In this document: piece by piece, positions 32,273-42,850 of the stretch | How positions within the stretch are numbered: the stretch's first letter is position 1 | Layout of the letters: each line of letters starts with the position of its first letter | Assembly: GCA_032191425.1 (NCBI GenBank) | Contig: CM063444.1 | Span: 24,551,001-24,615,000, forward strand | From: Lymantria dispar | Taxonomy: Eukaryota > Arthropoda > Insecta > Lepidoptera > Erebidae | Length of the DNA stretch: 64,000 bases | Reading direction: 5' to 3' | Notes under the pieces: generated by a model | Told to the model about the DNA's origin: nothing | The model's database searches: none | The model's input: the letters and a program-made list of their open reading frames with translations, nothing else | Program-made: the position numbers and the translations under genes

Positions 32273-32348
32273 CTCTTAATTAATATTTATTAAAATAATT
32301 TCTCTACAAATTATATTAGTAGCAACGTCGCAATAGTAACTAACTATA

Positions 32349-33000
32349 AGTAGGGATGAATCGATACTAATGAGTACTCATATGGTATCGATACATTTCA
32401 TTCGATACTAGTACTCGGTATCGAATGTTAGGTTATTCGATACTGAGTACTAGTATCGAATGAAAACCATGGTATCGGTATCGAATGAAAAGAGTACTTG
32501 ATACTTCAAAAACTATGTTCGATACCCATGGTACACATTGATGCTAGTGCTTAGTATCGACTGTTAAGGCTGAGATTGCCAAAAAAACAAGCTCATCACA
32601 ATTCTGCCACAAGAAAAGTACTCGATACTAGAGAAACAGATCGATACAGGGTAAGTATCGATACTTGTCAATATACTAATCGATAGTGCTATACTGGGCA
32701 CTAATCGAACGTTAGGGCTCAGATTCCCTAAAAAAAGCTCATCAAAATCAATCCAGCAGAAACTTATCTGGCATTTTATATAGGCTCTATGAATAGTCCT
32801 TTCGATACTTCCTTTCGATACTCAGTACTAGTATCGAATGGAAAGGATTCGATACCGATACCAGTAAGTATCGATACTTTTCAATCGATACTGATTGAGT
32901 ACCGGTACTTAGCGACCGATATGGTATCGATTAAAAGTATCGATACCTATGTGGTATGGATTCAGGGATGAATCCATACCACCTAGGTATCGAACTATAG
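32349..33000. repeat. Cluster of TATCGATA/GTATCGA motifs, possibly a hAT-derived element
   Basis: Across about 650 bp the motif GTATCGA or TCGATAC occurs roughly twenty-five times, several as full GTATCGATAC palindromes. An internal direct duplication of about 150 bp is visible (GGCTGAGATTGCC...GCTCATCA at 32567 and GGCTCAGATTCCC...GCTCATCA at 32716). The left end reads TAGGGATGAATCGATAC. Near the right end, 32950-32981 is a perfect inverted repeat (14-bp arms, GGGA loop) with a similar GATGAATCCATAC. Some hAT elements with BED-finger transposases have such GATGAATCGATAC-type ends, but no transposase is present. Confidence 0.7.
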
Positions 33001-33690
33001 GTAATATATGCAACTTTGAATAGTATAAAATTTTCGTTGAATTATTTGGAATACATCCTTATTATTTAACCAGTTTACGAAGTATATTTACAAGATATGA
33101 CTTATTATGTAATTAATAATGTTAATCTTCGATAAGCTTCATTAGCATTGGGCTACGACTTATCTAGAAGGAAACGAATATAAAATATAAATCAGGGAAA
33201 TACGTCCACGATTAGCACTAATCTGTAACTAGTACAGGAGACAAATAATTACGAAACATAATTCTCGATATTAGACGTAGACTGACTTATGCTGAGGGAT
33301 TCGCGGCCAGAAGGTAAGATGACCGAAAAAAAGGAGGTAGCGTAAACCTCTACGACCTTATTTATTACTTGGAAGAACGCTTAGGATTGTTTATAAAATT
33401 TAATATTTCCCATAACCGTGACTTGACTTGTCATTTCACATATGTTGTAACCCATAAAGGGGAAAAACAGTATTAGTAGAGATTTTTCTTCATCAAATGA
33501 AGGAGTGAACGAGAAAATAAATGAAGTGTATCAGAGATGACAGAAAGATTGATATTCTTTAAAACGAAGTAAAAAAGATCTGACATAGGTCCTACGTTGT
33601 GTTCATTGCGGAGTATAAATATCATCACAACCTTGTAATTTCTATCAATGCAGGTCCAAAAAGGTAAACCGAGCTATAGGTACATATCGC
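33001..33690. other. AT-rich spacer
   Basis: Nothing recognised. Confidence 0.4.
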
Positions 33691-33692
33691 AC

Positions 33693-33912
33693 CTCATGTG
33701 TCCCACTTCTGGGCTCGAGCCGCCTTCACAATAAGAGTGAAATTGACCTACTATACCATGATGGACAGACATGTTGGTATAGAGTTTTATTTTGAGTTTT
33801 TCATCTCTTGCGCAGATCTTACATGCATATTATATCCCTTAGTCGTCTTTTACGACATCCATAGGTAAGATAAGGAGTGGTGAATTGTACTCTTATTCCA
33901 TCACCACACGTA
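33693..33912 (+). repeat. Family A repeat
   Basis: Full-length plus copy from CCTCATGTGTCCCACTTCTG to CCATCACCACACG. Confidence 0.8.
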
Positions 33913-34164
33913 ATATATAGAAGAATACATAGAGGAGTATTAAAGTCTGATGCAAAAGGTAAACGTGAGTATTTGATAATAAGAATATTCTGGAGTGAAG
34001 CAACAATTAGTCATAAGGACTGAAAAAAAAGAAAGTGGTACATCGTTCATTTTTGAACAAATTTGTAAGATGCTCGCGAAATGCCAGACTAATGCGCATG
34101 CTTAATCGAAGAGCAGGCATCAAAGCTGAGACGAGTGTAAATGAAGTGAGACAGATATACAAGT

Positions 34165-34412
34165 TTCCGTGTGATGACGCAGTAAGAATACAATTCACCA
34201 CTCCCTATCTTGCCCGTGGATGTTGTAAAAGACTACTATGGTATATAATATGCACATAACATCTTTGCAAGAGAAGAAAAACTCGAAATGAAACAATATA
34301 CCAACATGTCTGACCAGCATGATATAGTACGTAGAATTCCCTTTCATTCTGGAATAGGCCCGAGCCCAACAGTGGGACGTATGTGGGCTGTGATGGTGAT
34401 GGTGAGATATAC
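34165..34412 (-). repeat. Family A repeat
   Basis: Full-length minus copy from TTCCGTGTGATGACGCAGTA to CCAACAGTGGGACGTATGTGG, then a GATGGTGATGG tail. Confidence 0.85.
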
Positions 34413-34524
34413 AAGAATCATGGTATTCTGAAATATATAGTCCCTGCCTTCCCCTCTAGAAAACAGGCGTAAATCTTTGAATGCAAGATATAGTAATAAA
34501 TAATATTAGGCTATATATTATATA

Positions 34525-34836
34525 CTAGCAATCCGCCCTCGCTTCGCTTCGGTTATAGGTTATAGTCGTTTTACCCGCGTAGTTCCCGTTCCCGTGGGAA
34601 TACTGAGATAAAATATAGCCTAGTTTACGCCCTGATATTATAGCTTTCCATTGGTGGAAGAATTTTTGAAATCGGTCCAGCCGTTTTGAAGATTACCTGG
34701 AACAAACAGACAGACAGACAAAAAATTTTTAATTGTTATTTTAGGCATAGGTGTCGTGCAAATAACCGTGTGAGCATGAAAAAAGCCTATTATTTTGACA
34801 TTACAAACAGACTCCAATTTTATTTATTGGTGTAGA
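34525..34836 (-). mobile_element. Helitron-like element, long subfamily
   Basis: On the minus strand it begins TCTACACCAATAAATAAAAT and ends GGGCGGATTGCTAG, placed between A and T. It contains a (GTCT)n run (GACAGACAGACAG on the plus strand at about 34717). The sequence to its right (34837-34945, ending TTATAATATTAATAGGATA) looks like the 5' part of a short-subfamily copy, so this may be another Helitron-next-to-Helitron arrangement. Confidence 0.75.
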
Positions 34837-34945
34837 TAGGCTATACAGAGATTTATTGAAATATGTTCAATCGTTATTATGGAACAAACATCCATACATC
34901 ATTACAAACTTTGGCACTTATAATATTAATAGGATATGTATGACA

Positions 34946-35207
34946 AAGATGTGCACAAAAAGCCTTCTTGGCGCCGCGAAGCCTCCATCATTAAGAAAAC
35001 AGACCGCATCAAATGAATGAAGGGGCGCCCACGCGTGTTATCTGCGTACAATGAAACAAAAGCTCTTAAATGGTGCCAGTCTTCTATAAATTATATATAT
35101 ATATAGTCACTTTATAACATTGTGTAGCACTGTATAAAATAATACATGATGTGAATTTAAACATGTGCTTAGTATATTAATAGGGAATATGCATGATTAT
35201 TTTTTAT
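34946..35207. other. Spacer with a TA microsatellite
   Basis: (TA)n at about 35090-35104. Otherwise nothing is recognised. Confidence 0.4.
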
Positions 35208-35375
35208 TGAAGTGAAACTTCTTTATCGGCGTTGGAAAAAAATTTACCGTCACATTTTTCGGGCACGCGTCACATTTTTTCATTACGCGCCATCTTTTTC
35301 TCGTCCTCACCACGGTCGATTCGAATAAAGAGTACTTTCTCCAGTGGAGTAGGGATAGCATGTCGTTTAAGCGGA

Positions 35376-35526
35376 CATAAAGGGAGAAAGGTATAAAGGG
35401 ATAAAGTGATAAAGGGATAACGTGATAAAGGGAAAAAGGGATAAGGGGATAAAGGGATAAGGTGATAAGGGGATAAGGGGGTAAGGGGATAAAGGGATAA
35501 AGGGACAAAGAGACAAAGTGACAAAG
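35376..35526 (+). repeat. Degenerate GGGATAAA/GGGATAAG simple repeat
   Basis: About 20 imperfect units of 7-9 bp on a strand with almost no C. Translated backwards it yields chance open frames rich in Leu, Pro, Ser and Tyr. Confidence 0.95.
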
Positions 35527-35933
35527 GGGGCGTCCATAAATTACGTGAGGTGTTTTTTTAAATTTTCTATACCGCCCTCCCCCCTGGTGAGATGTCGTGA
35601 GATTTTATTCAACCCTCCTCCCCCATCCCCCAATCCCACGTGAGATTTTTCAAAATGTGGGTTTCTTACGTAAACGCGTTGGATTGTTATTGTAAAAAGA
35701 AAAAAAAAATTGCTTCGTGCTTTTATTTACGACTAGTTAAGACTAGTAATCAATATTGCTGAGAGTTTAATTATAAGTGTAATAAAATTTAACAATTTTT
35801 TTTTGTTTCAATCAGAAAAAAACTTGCGTGATATTTGCCGAGACCCCCCTCTCTCCAACGTAAGATTAGATGAGATTTGACTCGACCCCGCTCCCCCCCT
35901 TAAGCATCTCACGTATTTTATGAACGCCCCCAA
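35527..35933. mobile_element. MITE with GGGGCGTCCATAAATTACGTGAG termini
   Basis: The left end GGGGCGTCCATAAATTACGT and, reading inward from the right, GGGGCGTTCATAAAATACGT form inverted termini of at least 22 bp. CAAAG occurs at both borders (a possible 5-bp duplication). It sits inside the simple repeat of family E. Superfamily unassigned; no coding capacity. Confidence 0.8.
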
Positions 35934-36010
35934 AGGAACAACGGGACAAAGGAACAAAGGGATAAAGGATAAAGAAGTTTCACTTCTGCTATGCGTACTT
36001 TGTACACACG

Positions 36011-36480
36011 TTCATTTTTTTTTTAAACGTTTCTACTAGTTATTACAGTACTAAAAATAATAGACTACAAGCCCATGGAAAAAATTAACCTGTGAAATGA
36101 ACCAACGTGAATAACGCTTAGAAGGCTGTTACTATATCATAAAATAACTCTGAGCGCTATGCCGTCATTTCTGAGCGGTACAGGTGAGTACGTGAGTAAA
36201 TGGAATTTCTCAGGTACAAGGGAGGAATTACGACTAATTATTTATGTAAGGCTTTTTATATCTTATAGATTATTAAAAATAAATGTCGAAAAACCTAGTG
36301 CGGTACTACCGCACTAACCTACGCCGTGGTGGTGCCGGAAGTTAGTACAAATTTTTAATTCGCCGGTAATTGTAGAAGCAATATAGGTCATTTATTACTG
36401 TACGGCATTTGTGTAATTCTTTTTGTATACATATACAGACACTTTACTCATGAATGCCGTAGATTTTTTCAGCTGCAGCT
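36011..36480. other. AT-rich stretch
   Basis: Nothing recognised apart from a small hairpin at 36470-36494 (GCTGCAGCTTTTGAGCTGCAG). Confidence 0.4.
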
Positions 36481-36484
36481 TTTG

Positions 36485-36627
36485 AGCTGCAGTAACGATG
36501 ACTTGTTGGACGTGAGACATCTTAGTCCACCCGTGACCATGAACGCTGTAAAGTGTTCGAAACGTCGGGTAATCAAAAATCAAATACAAACGTGATAAAA
36601 TCCGTAAAGTAGTTTTATTTAAAATAT
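36485..36627 (+). repeat. Family C, right half
   Basis: GACCATGAACGCTGTAAAGTGTTCGAAACGTCGGG followed by AATCAAATACAAACGTGATA and the TAGTTTTATTT arm is a well-preserved right half. The left arm is missing. Confidence 0.75.
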
Positions 36628-36822
36628 ATTATATATATTTAAAAGAATAAAAAAAGAGTGACAATCCGCTGAATTCCTTGCCGGATATTCTCAGCTTGTG
36701 GCCGCGTGCCGATCCGGTGGTAGATTATTGTATTGTGTTCAAACAATGTTTAAATTTGACAATATGTAAGTGCCCATAAGGGGCTTATTCAGAATAAATG
36801 ATTTGATTTGATTTGAATACTT
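36628..36822 (+). repeat. S1 SINE 3' part
   Basis: CTTGCCGGATATTCTCAGCTTG, GTGCCGATCCGGTGGTAGAT and GTAAGTGCCCATAAGGGGC are followed by three ATTTG units. It is 5'-truncated. Confidence 0.75.
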
Positions 36823-37168
36823 AAATTAAATTCACTTGATGCCTTTATACCGCACTTTTAGCTTTAAGTCCGCTTAAGGCTTGCAGATTATGATTCCTTA
36901 TAAAATACACCGATGTAGAATTACTAACATAATGAAACAAATAATTACGGTAATGCACATCCAATTAAATAAAAGTAACATATCACGATATATGTGCATG
37001 CGAATCACCGAAACAGCATATCCGATTGCATTTCGAGAATGGCTTTTATTGGTATCAACTTAAACAATAGAATATGTCTTTAACATAATAATAATATCTT
37101 AAACCATTAAACTGATTATTTGGCAATTTGTATATCAATAGATCCCACGACATAAAATTTATTCCTTA
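36823..37168. other. AT-rich spacer
   Basis: Nothing recognised. Confidence 0.4.
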
Positions 37169-37169
37169 A

Positions 37170-37692
37170 CTAGCAACATCACCCTCGCCTCGCTTCGGTT
37201 TCAGTCGCCTTACCCGCATAATTCCCGTTCCTATGGGAATACCGGCATAAAATATAGCCTATGTTACTCCCTGATGGCTTTCCATTGGTGAAAGAATTTT
37301 TGAAATCTGTTCGGTGGTTTAAACATGAAAGCGTAACAAACAAACTTACTTTCACATTTATCTATACCAATAAATAAAATTGGAGTGTCTATTTGTAATG
37401 TCAAAATAATAGGCTTTTTTATGCTCACACGGTTATTTGCACGACACCTATGCCTAAAATAACAATTAAAAAATTTTTGTCTGTCTGTCTGTCTGTTTGT
37501 TCCAGGTAATCTTCAAAACGGCTGGACCGATTTCAAAAATTCTTTCACCAATGGAAAGCTATAATATCAGGGCGTAAACTAGGCTATATTTTATCCCGGT
37601 ATTCCCACGGGAACGGGAACTACGCGGGTAAAACTACTATAACCTATAACCGAAGCGAAGCGAGGGCGGGTTGCTAGTAATATTAATAAAGA
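37170..37692 (-). mobile_element. Helitron-like element (short subfamily), split by another Helitron
   Basis: The minus-oriented element starts with its CTAG end at 37170-37173 and runs to CTTACTTTCACATTTA at 37360. It resumes at 37678 as TAATATTAATAAAGATGGA. Removing 37361-37677 restores the expected CATTTATAATATTA end exactly. Confidence 0.8.
37361..37677 (+). mobile_element. Helitron-like element (long subfamily) inserted in a Helitron
   Basis: A 317-bp element begins TCTATACCAATAAATAAAAT and ends GGGCGGGTTGCTAG. It is inserted between the A and T of CATTTA|TAATATT with no duplication or loss of target bases. This is the hallmark of Helitron insertion and the best evidence for the class assignment in this window. 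Confidence 0.85.
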
Positions 37693-37779
37693 TGGAGGCT
37701 CATGATGTCTTTAAAACGCTTGTTTCGTGGTTAATACAGGTAATCGCGGATCAGTTCCCGCTGCATCAGCATCCTCCAT

Positions 37780-38002
37780 CATTTCAGCTCATATACGAAC
37801 CACTGTGGAACTCCTCCACAATAGGAGGGCAATTGACCTACTATAACCACGATGATCAAACGTATTGCTATAGGCTTTCATTTCGAGCCTTCTCTTGCAT
37901 AGATGTTATATGCATTAAATCCCTGAGCAGTCTTTTACAACTCCCACGGACAAAAGAGGAGGTGGTGAATAGTATTCTTACTCCGTCACCACACGGAACA
38001 TA
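37780..38002 (+). repeat. Family A repeat
   Basis: Plus copy from TCATATACGAACCACTGTGG to CTCCGTCACCACACGGAAC. Confidence 0.8.
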
Positions 38003-38089
38003 TAAAAGTGATATTATATACTTTGCGATAGCGAAAGCCATTATATGTCAAAAATAATATAACTTTTATAAGTTTTGTTATTTTATATA

Positions 38090-38391
38090 TCTATACCAAT
38101 AAATAAAATTGGAGTGTCTGTTTGTAATGTCAAAATAATAGGCCTTTTTCATGCTCACACGGTTATTTGCACTCTACATATGCCTAAAAATCACTTTATA
38201 TTTTTTTGTCTGTCTGTTTGTTCCGGGTAATCTTAAAAGCGGCTGAACTGATTTAAAAAATTCTTTCACCAATGGAAAGCTATAATATCTGGGAGTAACC
38301 TAGGCTATATTTTATCCCGGTATTCCTACGGGAACGGGAACTACACGGATAAGGCAACTGAAACCAAAGCGAAGCGAGGGCGGGTTGCTAG
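38090..38391 (+). mobile_element. Helitron-like element, long subfamily
   Basis: TCTATACCAATAAATAAAAT at the 5' end, GGGCGGGTTGCTAG at the 3' end, between A and T. Slightly diverged from the 37361 copy. Confidence 0.8.
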
Positions 38392-38760
38392 TTAATTATA
38401 ACATTCTGTAATATTATTGACTTATATCATCTGTATATTATAAATACCGATACAAGATTGTAGATCTACACGTGTTTCTCTTTAAGGATAAATCCATTTG
38501 ATGTGATGACTGATAGCAGGAAGTTTTGATTGCAATGCTGATTATGTGGCGCCTATTAAAGATTGTATATGCGTCAACGATACGATACGTTAATTTTCAA
38601 TATTAATAAGTATGTCAGTAGGCAGATATTTGTATAAAGCCTATTAAGAATATATTTCGGTGTCTCAGGAATAAAATTATAAAAGTCTTATAGTCAACAA
38701 GCCCTTCATAAGTCAGGTGATGAACTATAAATATAATAAGATGTATCCTTCTCGGTTTAT
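38392..38760. other. AT-rich spacer
   Basis: Nothing recognised. Confidence 0.4.
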
Positions 38761-38761
38761 T

Positions 38762-39087
38762 CACGTCCTACTGGACTTTTTTTTTTGGGGTGGGCTGCAG
38801 TCGGCGCACTCCACCACTGCGTCCGGGCCGACAGAGGGAGGGAGGGCGTAAACACACACACCCGCAACCCACCCGAACACCACGTCGCCTTCGTCGTTGG
38901 ACCGACCACCGGAGCAATGTTACTTGTCATCAGTGGTACGTCCTACTGGGCTCGAGCCTCTTTTATAATAGGAGGGCAATTTGATCGCCTATACCACGCT
39001 GGGTTTTATTTCAAGTTTTACTTCTATTGCAAACAATATCTATTGTTTGCATATCACAACGCTTAGTCATTTTTTACAATATCTGTC
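38762..39087 (+). repeat. Family A repeat split by an R1 LINE tail
   Basis: ACGTCCTACTGG (38763-38774) continues at 38950 as GCTCGAGCCTC and runs to about 39087 with a short deletion. The inserted LINE accounts for the gap. Confidence 0.8.
38775..38937 (-). mobile_element. R1-clade LINE 3' tail with 12-bp TSD
   Basis: Poly(T) at the left and R1 3' UTR to its right, flanked by the exact repeat ACGTCCTACTGG (38763-38774 and 38938-38949). The insertion is within family A. Confidence 0.92.
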
Positions 39088-39194
39088 GAAAAGAAATAAG
39101 GGGATTTATACGAAAGCCTTAACGAGCGAAATATCATAATCTATAAGGAGGTATGAAACATGAATAATGAATAATGATAACCATTGTATTGTAA

Positions 39195-39346
39195 CCGTCA
39201 CCATCTTCCGTGTAGTGATGGAGTAAGAAAACATTTCACAACCCCATCTCTTGTCCGTGGGTGTCGTAAAAGACGACTAAGAAATGCATATCATATGCAG
39301 ATAATATCTATGCAAGAAAAGGAAAACTCGACATAAAAGCCTGCAT
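39195..39346 (-). repeat. Family A fragment
   Basis: TTCCGTGTAGTGATGGAGTAAG to CTCGACATAAAAGCCTGC; the terminal third is missing. Confidence 0.75.
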
Positions 39347-39797
39347 GAATAGACTCCCGAAATTTAAAAAAAAATTTTTTACTAATACACTATATCATAT
39401 ATACTCAATAAAAACTGACAGTTGTTGCTGCCGTGTTTGTAATGTTTGGTTAGTTTGTGACGTTTGCTCAGTGCTCAATTTAATTAAAATTTATTGAAAA
39501 TAGTCGTGAATGATCCAAATTTTCTAATTAAAATGTTAAAGTGGCGAGACATTCCGAAATCACTAAAACAGCTGAACAGAATTAGATAAAACCTTATAAA
39601 TAATAAAGATTGCCCAAATACTCTAAAGGGGAATGAAATTGTTATAAAAATATCATCAACCTTTCTTATACTTAGTAACCGTGTCAGGCCAGGCAATCTG
39701 AAGTTATTTACAAAGTTATCCAAGTTTTCTCCGTTTAACCTAATTACTTGCCATTGACGCTACATCAGAAACACAGAGGAATTACTTAATACTCGGA
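39347..39797. other. AT-rich stretch
   Basis: Nothing recognised. Confidence 0.4.
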
Positions 39798-39798
39798 A

Positions 39799-40030
39799 TC
39801 TATACTAGTAATAATATTGGATGGTCTGTTTGTAAGGTTAAAATAAGTATTTTACTGAATACATATGTTAGCATTTGTTATTAGTTACAAAGAACTAAAT
39901 TCAAATCATCTTATCTGATTATTATGACTAATCTTCAAAACGATTGGGATGATGGTTTCACAGAACTTTCGAAGTATGTCAGGCTACTTTTATGTCAAAA
40001 ATAGATTTGGTTTTATCCAAAAAATCTAAT
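39799..40030 (+). mobile_element. Decayed Helitron-like element
   Basis: TCTATACTAGTAATAATATTGGATGGTCTGTTTGTAAGG parallels the long-subfamily 5' end, and TAATCTTCAAAACG-TTGGGATGATTTCACAGAACTTTC parallels its middle (both quoted in parts). No CTAG end is evident. Confidence 0.5.
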
Positions 40031-40430
40031 ATTCAATAAAAACGTGAACAACTTCTAATATTGGAATAGGAATTATTCACGGTCGAAGAATCAGAAGTCC
40101 AATAAATACTCCATCCAATGAAGTCTAGTCAATAATTACATTCTCAATGATGGTTAACGTGTGCCAAGCGACTGGTCATCAAACTATCGCCAAAACATTT
40201 ACAATTTTTACGATGGAAAAAGAGTGAAAGTACCTACAACAATATACAAAAACATAAAAATTAAAAAATTGAAAATGTAAAAAATAAAAACAAAATGGAA
40301 TTGGGCTCAACTTTAGGCTGGGAATACGAGCGCACCCCTGCTGTTGATTTACAGCCCAAGAGCAAGAGCTGAGAGTAGATACTTATTACGCCAATCTTAA
40401 GTAATTAGTATAACTAAACTATGTAATATC
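40031..40430. other. AT-rich stretch
   Basis: Nothing recognised. Confidence 0.4.
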
Positions 40431-40434
40431 ATTA

Positions 40435-41085
40435 TCATCATCTCGGCCTGGCCTCAGGCCTCCTCCATAACGGGAGGGGAAGTGACCTACTATTCCACGC
40501 TCGTGAGACGTGTTGGAATAGGGTTTTGTTCCGAGTTTTTCTTGTCTTGCGCAGATGTTATATGCCTAGTATACGGACCTTGTAGGAATTCGAGAAAATT
40601 TCAGTGCGTTCAGGGGTTTCTGCCATACCTACTATAGCAATCAATCTTAAAGCTCACAAATAGGCCCCGCTCTATAAGCTCTCCCATATCCCTGGTGCTG
40701 TGTGCGCTGCGCTATCGTAGCTGCACATCCTCTTATTTATTGACTAACTAGTCAATTTTGCTTCATGTCTCTCGCATTATGTAGGAGGGAAGTGGAATCA
40801 ATATTTTCCAACTCGGAGGAGTTTAACTTTAACTTTTCTAATTAAATTTGTTGCGGGTCCCATGACAATTAAAATCATCTCCCGTGACTGCCTGAGGGTC
40901 AAATCTCAGTGAGATCTATGGAGACCATTGTGGATCCTGGCTTACAGGAGTTACAATGGTGGGAATGTGTAGTGGGATTAGTCCCAAAAAAAATATGCCT
41001 AGTATATCTTTTAGTCATTTTTACGACATCCACGGGCAAGATAGAGAGTGATGAATTGTGTTCATATTCCGTCACCACACGGAGA
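40435..41085 (+). repeat. Family A repeat split by a non-LTR insertion
   Basis: 40435-40573 and 41007-41085 are the two parts of one plus copy (TACTATTCCACGCTCGTGAG, then CTTTTAGTCATTTTTACGAC). Confidence 0.85.
40574..40992 (+). mobile_element. Unclassified SINE/LINE tail, 419 bp, with 14-bp TSD
   Basis: The insertion is flanked by the exact repeat ATATGCCTAGTATA (40560-40573 and 40993-41006) and ends in A8. It begins CGGACCTTGTAGGAATTCG and shows no ORF of note. No Pol III boxes are obvious. The 3' text GTGTAGTGGGATTAGTCCC contains a short hairpin. It is a non-LTR element whose family I do not recognise. Confidence 0.85.
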
Positions 41086-41101
41086 ACTATGTAATATACT
41101 A

Positions 41102-41406
41102 TCTATACCAATAAATAAAATTGGAGTGTCTGTTTGTAATGTCAAAATAATAGGTTTTTTTCATGCTCACACGGTTATTTGCACGACACCTATGCCTAAA
41201 ATAGCAATTAAAAATTTTTTGTCTGTCTGTTTGTTCCGGGTAATCTTCAAAACGGCTGGACCGATTTCAAAAATTCTTTCACCAATGGAAAGCTACAATA
41301 TCAGGGCGTAAACTAGGCTATATTTTATCCCGGGATTCCCACGGGAACGGGAACTACGCGGGTAAAACGATTATAACCTATAACCGAAGCAAGGGCGGAT
41401 TGCTAG
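41102..41406 (+). mobile_element. Helitron-like element, long subfamily
   Basis: TCTATACCAATAAATAAAAT to GGGCGGATTGCTAG, preceded by A and followed by T... in GTG context (one base off the ideal). It lies directly after a family A copy. Confidence 0.75.
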
Positions 41407-42130
41407 TGTACTATATAATGCGAGCATAGCCGCGACTGAGACACTAGCCTTTAAAATAATTAAAGTAAGTATTGGTATTATATACAATTGAATTTTACAG
41501 CGAATTCTCCGTTTGATATTCTGAAGCGGTAAGGTTTAATAAGATCTAAATGGTCATTTTAATCGATGCAATTAGGGATAAGTTAGTGTTTTTTTAACGA
41601 ATAATGTCGCTTTAGTTTGGTGTCACCGACGGCCAGCTACCAACACGTTCACGAGACCTGCAAGCTCCAACATTCATCTCGTATGCGAGCTGAATAACTT
41701 AATATAAACGACATAAAAAACCGTCTTTATTACAGCATTTAAAGTCGTCCGGCTTACTATGCATGAATGAATGAGGAGCTGTCTGCCTAAGTTATTAGTA
41801 AGGAATCGGTTCAACAAAGTACTCAAATTACATTTTTAATATATAATTATATTCGAGCATACAAATTATTATGTTTATTGATAAATACGTCATATCAGTG
41901 CTGTTAACAAAACATACGTTTTGTGAGTTCATTGATAACTTCATGAATCGGCTCATTCAGGATATAAACAGATTTTATCTAAATACAATAGAATAATATC
42001 TTTTCTTTTTAAATATAAATATGAATTTACGTGTTCGTTTTCTATGTATTCGTGTATTATTCATGCGATTTAGAACTTGCGCAATTATAAACACAACCGT
42101 GACTATTTAAACAAAAAAAAAACACAGGGT
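41407..42130. other. AT-rich stretch
   Basis: Nothing recognised. Confidence 0.4.
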
Positions 42131-42132
42131 AC

Positions 42133-42382
42133 AACTTTTCCGTGTGGTGATGGAGTAAGAATACAATTCACCACCCCCTCTCGTGCCCGTTGGTATCGTA
42201 AAAGACGATTAAGAGATATAATATGCGAATAATATGTATGCAAGAGAAGAAAAACTCGAAACAACCCTATACCAATACGTCTGACCAGCGTGGTATAGTA
42301 GACAATTTCCCTCCCATAATGGAGGAGGTCCGAGCCCATCAGTGGGACGTGTATGGCCTAAGATGATGATAATGATGATGAG
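42133..42382 (-). repeat. Family A repeat, well preserved
   Basis: Minus copy from TTCCGTGTGGTGATGGAGTA to CCCATCAGTGGGACGTGTATGG and a GATGATGATAATGATGATG tail. One of the best copies for building a consensus. Confidence 0.88.
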
Positions 42383-42527
42383 GGTACAACTTTAAAGTAG
42401 TAGTAGTGTAAAGGATCAAGCGATCCCTTATATTCTATGTTGTCCCGCTCAATTGAAAAGAGAAGTGTAATACTGTTGACTGCACAGATGGCGTAGTGGT
42501 TAAGATAGCGACTTACAACGCCAGTAT

Positions 42528-42850
42528 GTGATTTAAAGAAAAAAAATTAAAACTGACTGATTATAATACATTTTCTTTATTTTTCTCTGAAAACATGATC
42601 CTTATAAGAAAGTTTCGGTTTCGGTTTCAGCCGAAACTGAGACCGTTGCCGAAATTCGGTTTCGGTTTCGGTCGTAAAAAGCAGTTTCGGTCGGACACTA
42701 GATTTTTTTCAATGTACAGATTTTCGACCTCGACAGATTTATTATATGTATAGAAAATGTGAAATAAAAATGTCAATGTCATTCTACAGTGCAAATAATT
42801 TGATTTACGATGCTTCATGCATCGTAAATCAAATTATTTGCACTGTAGAA
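42528..42850. mobile_element. Unclassified insert with terminal 34-bp-arm palindrome
   Basis: About 320 bp split the tRNA-like head of S2. The interior has TTTCGGTTTCGGTTTCAG repeats and near-inverted CTGAAACCG/CGGTTTC motifs (42618-42690). Its right end is the perfect hairpin 42780-42852. ATGT at both borders may be a 4-bp target duplication. No ORF. Confidence 0.6.

Larger units (their letters stand above)
35208..36010. repeat. Family E element with GAAGTGAAACTTC ends and purine-rich core
   Basis: The left boundary GAAGTGAAACTTCTTTATC (about 35211) recurs inverted at the right (GATAAAGAAGTTTCACTTC, about 35968-35987). A second copy at 59806-59980 has the same left end and the same right end, including the following TATGCGTACTTTGTA. 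The core is a degenerate GGGATAAA repeat (35376-35526 and 35935-35967), and a MITE is inserted in it. Confidence 0.7.

Noticed and set aside
35197..35524. Open frames of 84-103 codons on the minus strand, rich in Leu, Pro, Ser and Tyr
   Set aside because: They are translations of the GGGATAAA simple repeat, with two frames giving similar periodic peptides; not genes.
41102..41311. 87-codon frame covering a Helitron-like element
   Set aside because: It spans the end of family A and the Helitron; similar partial frames appear in other copies by chance.
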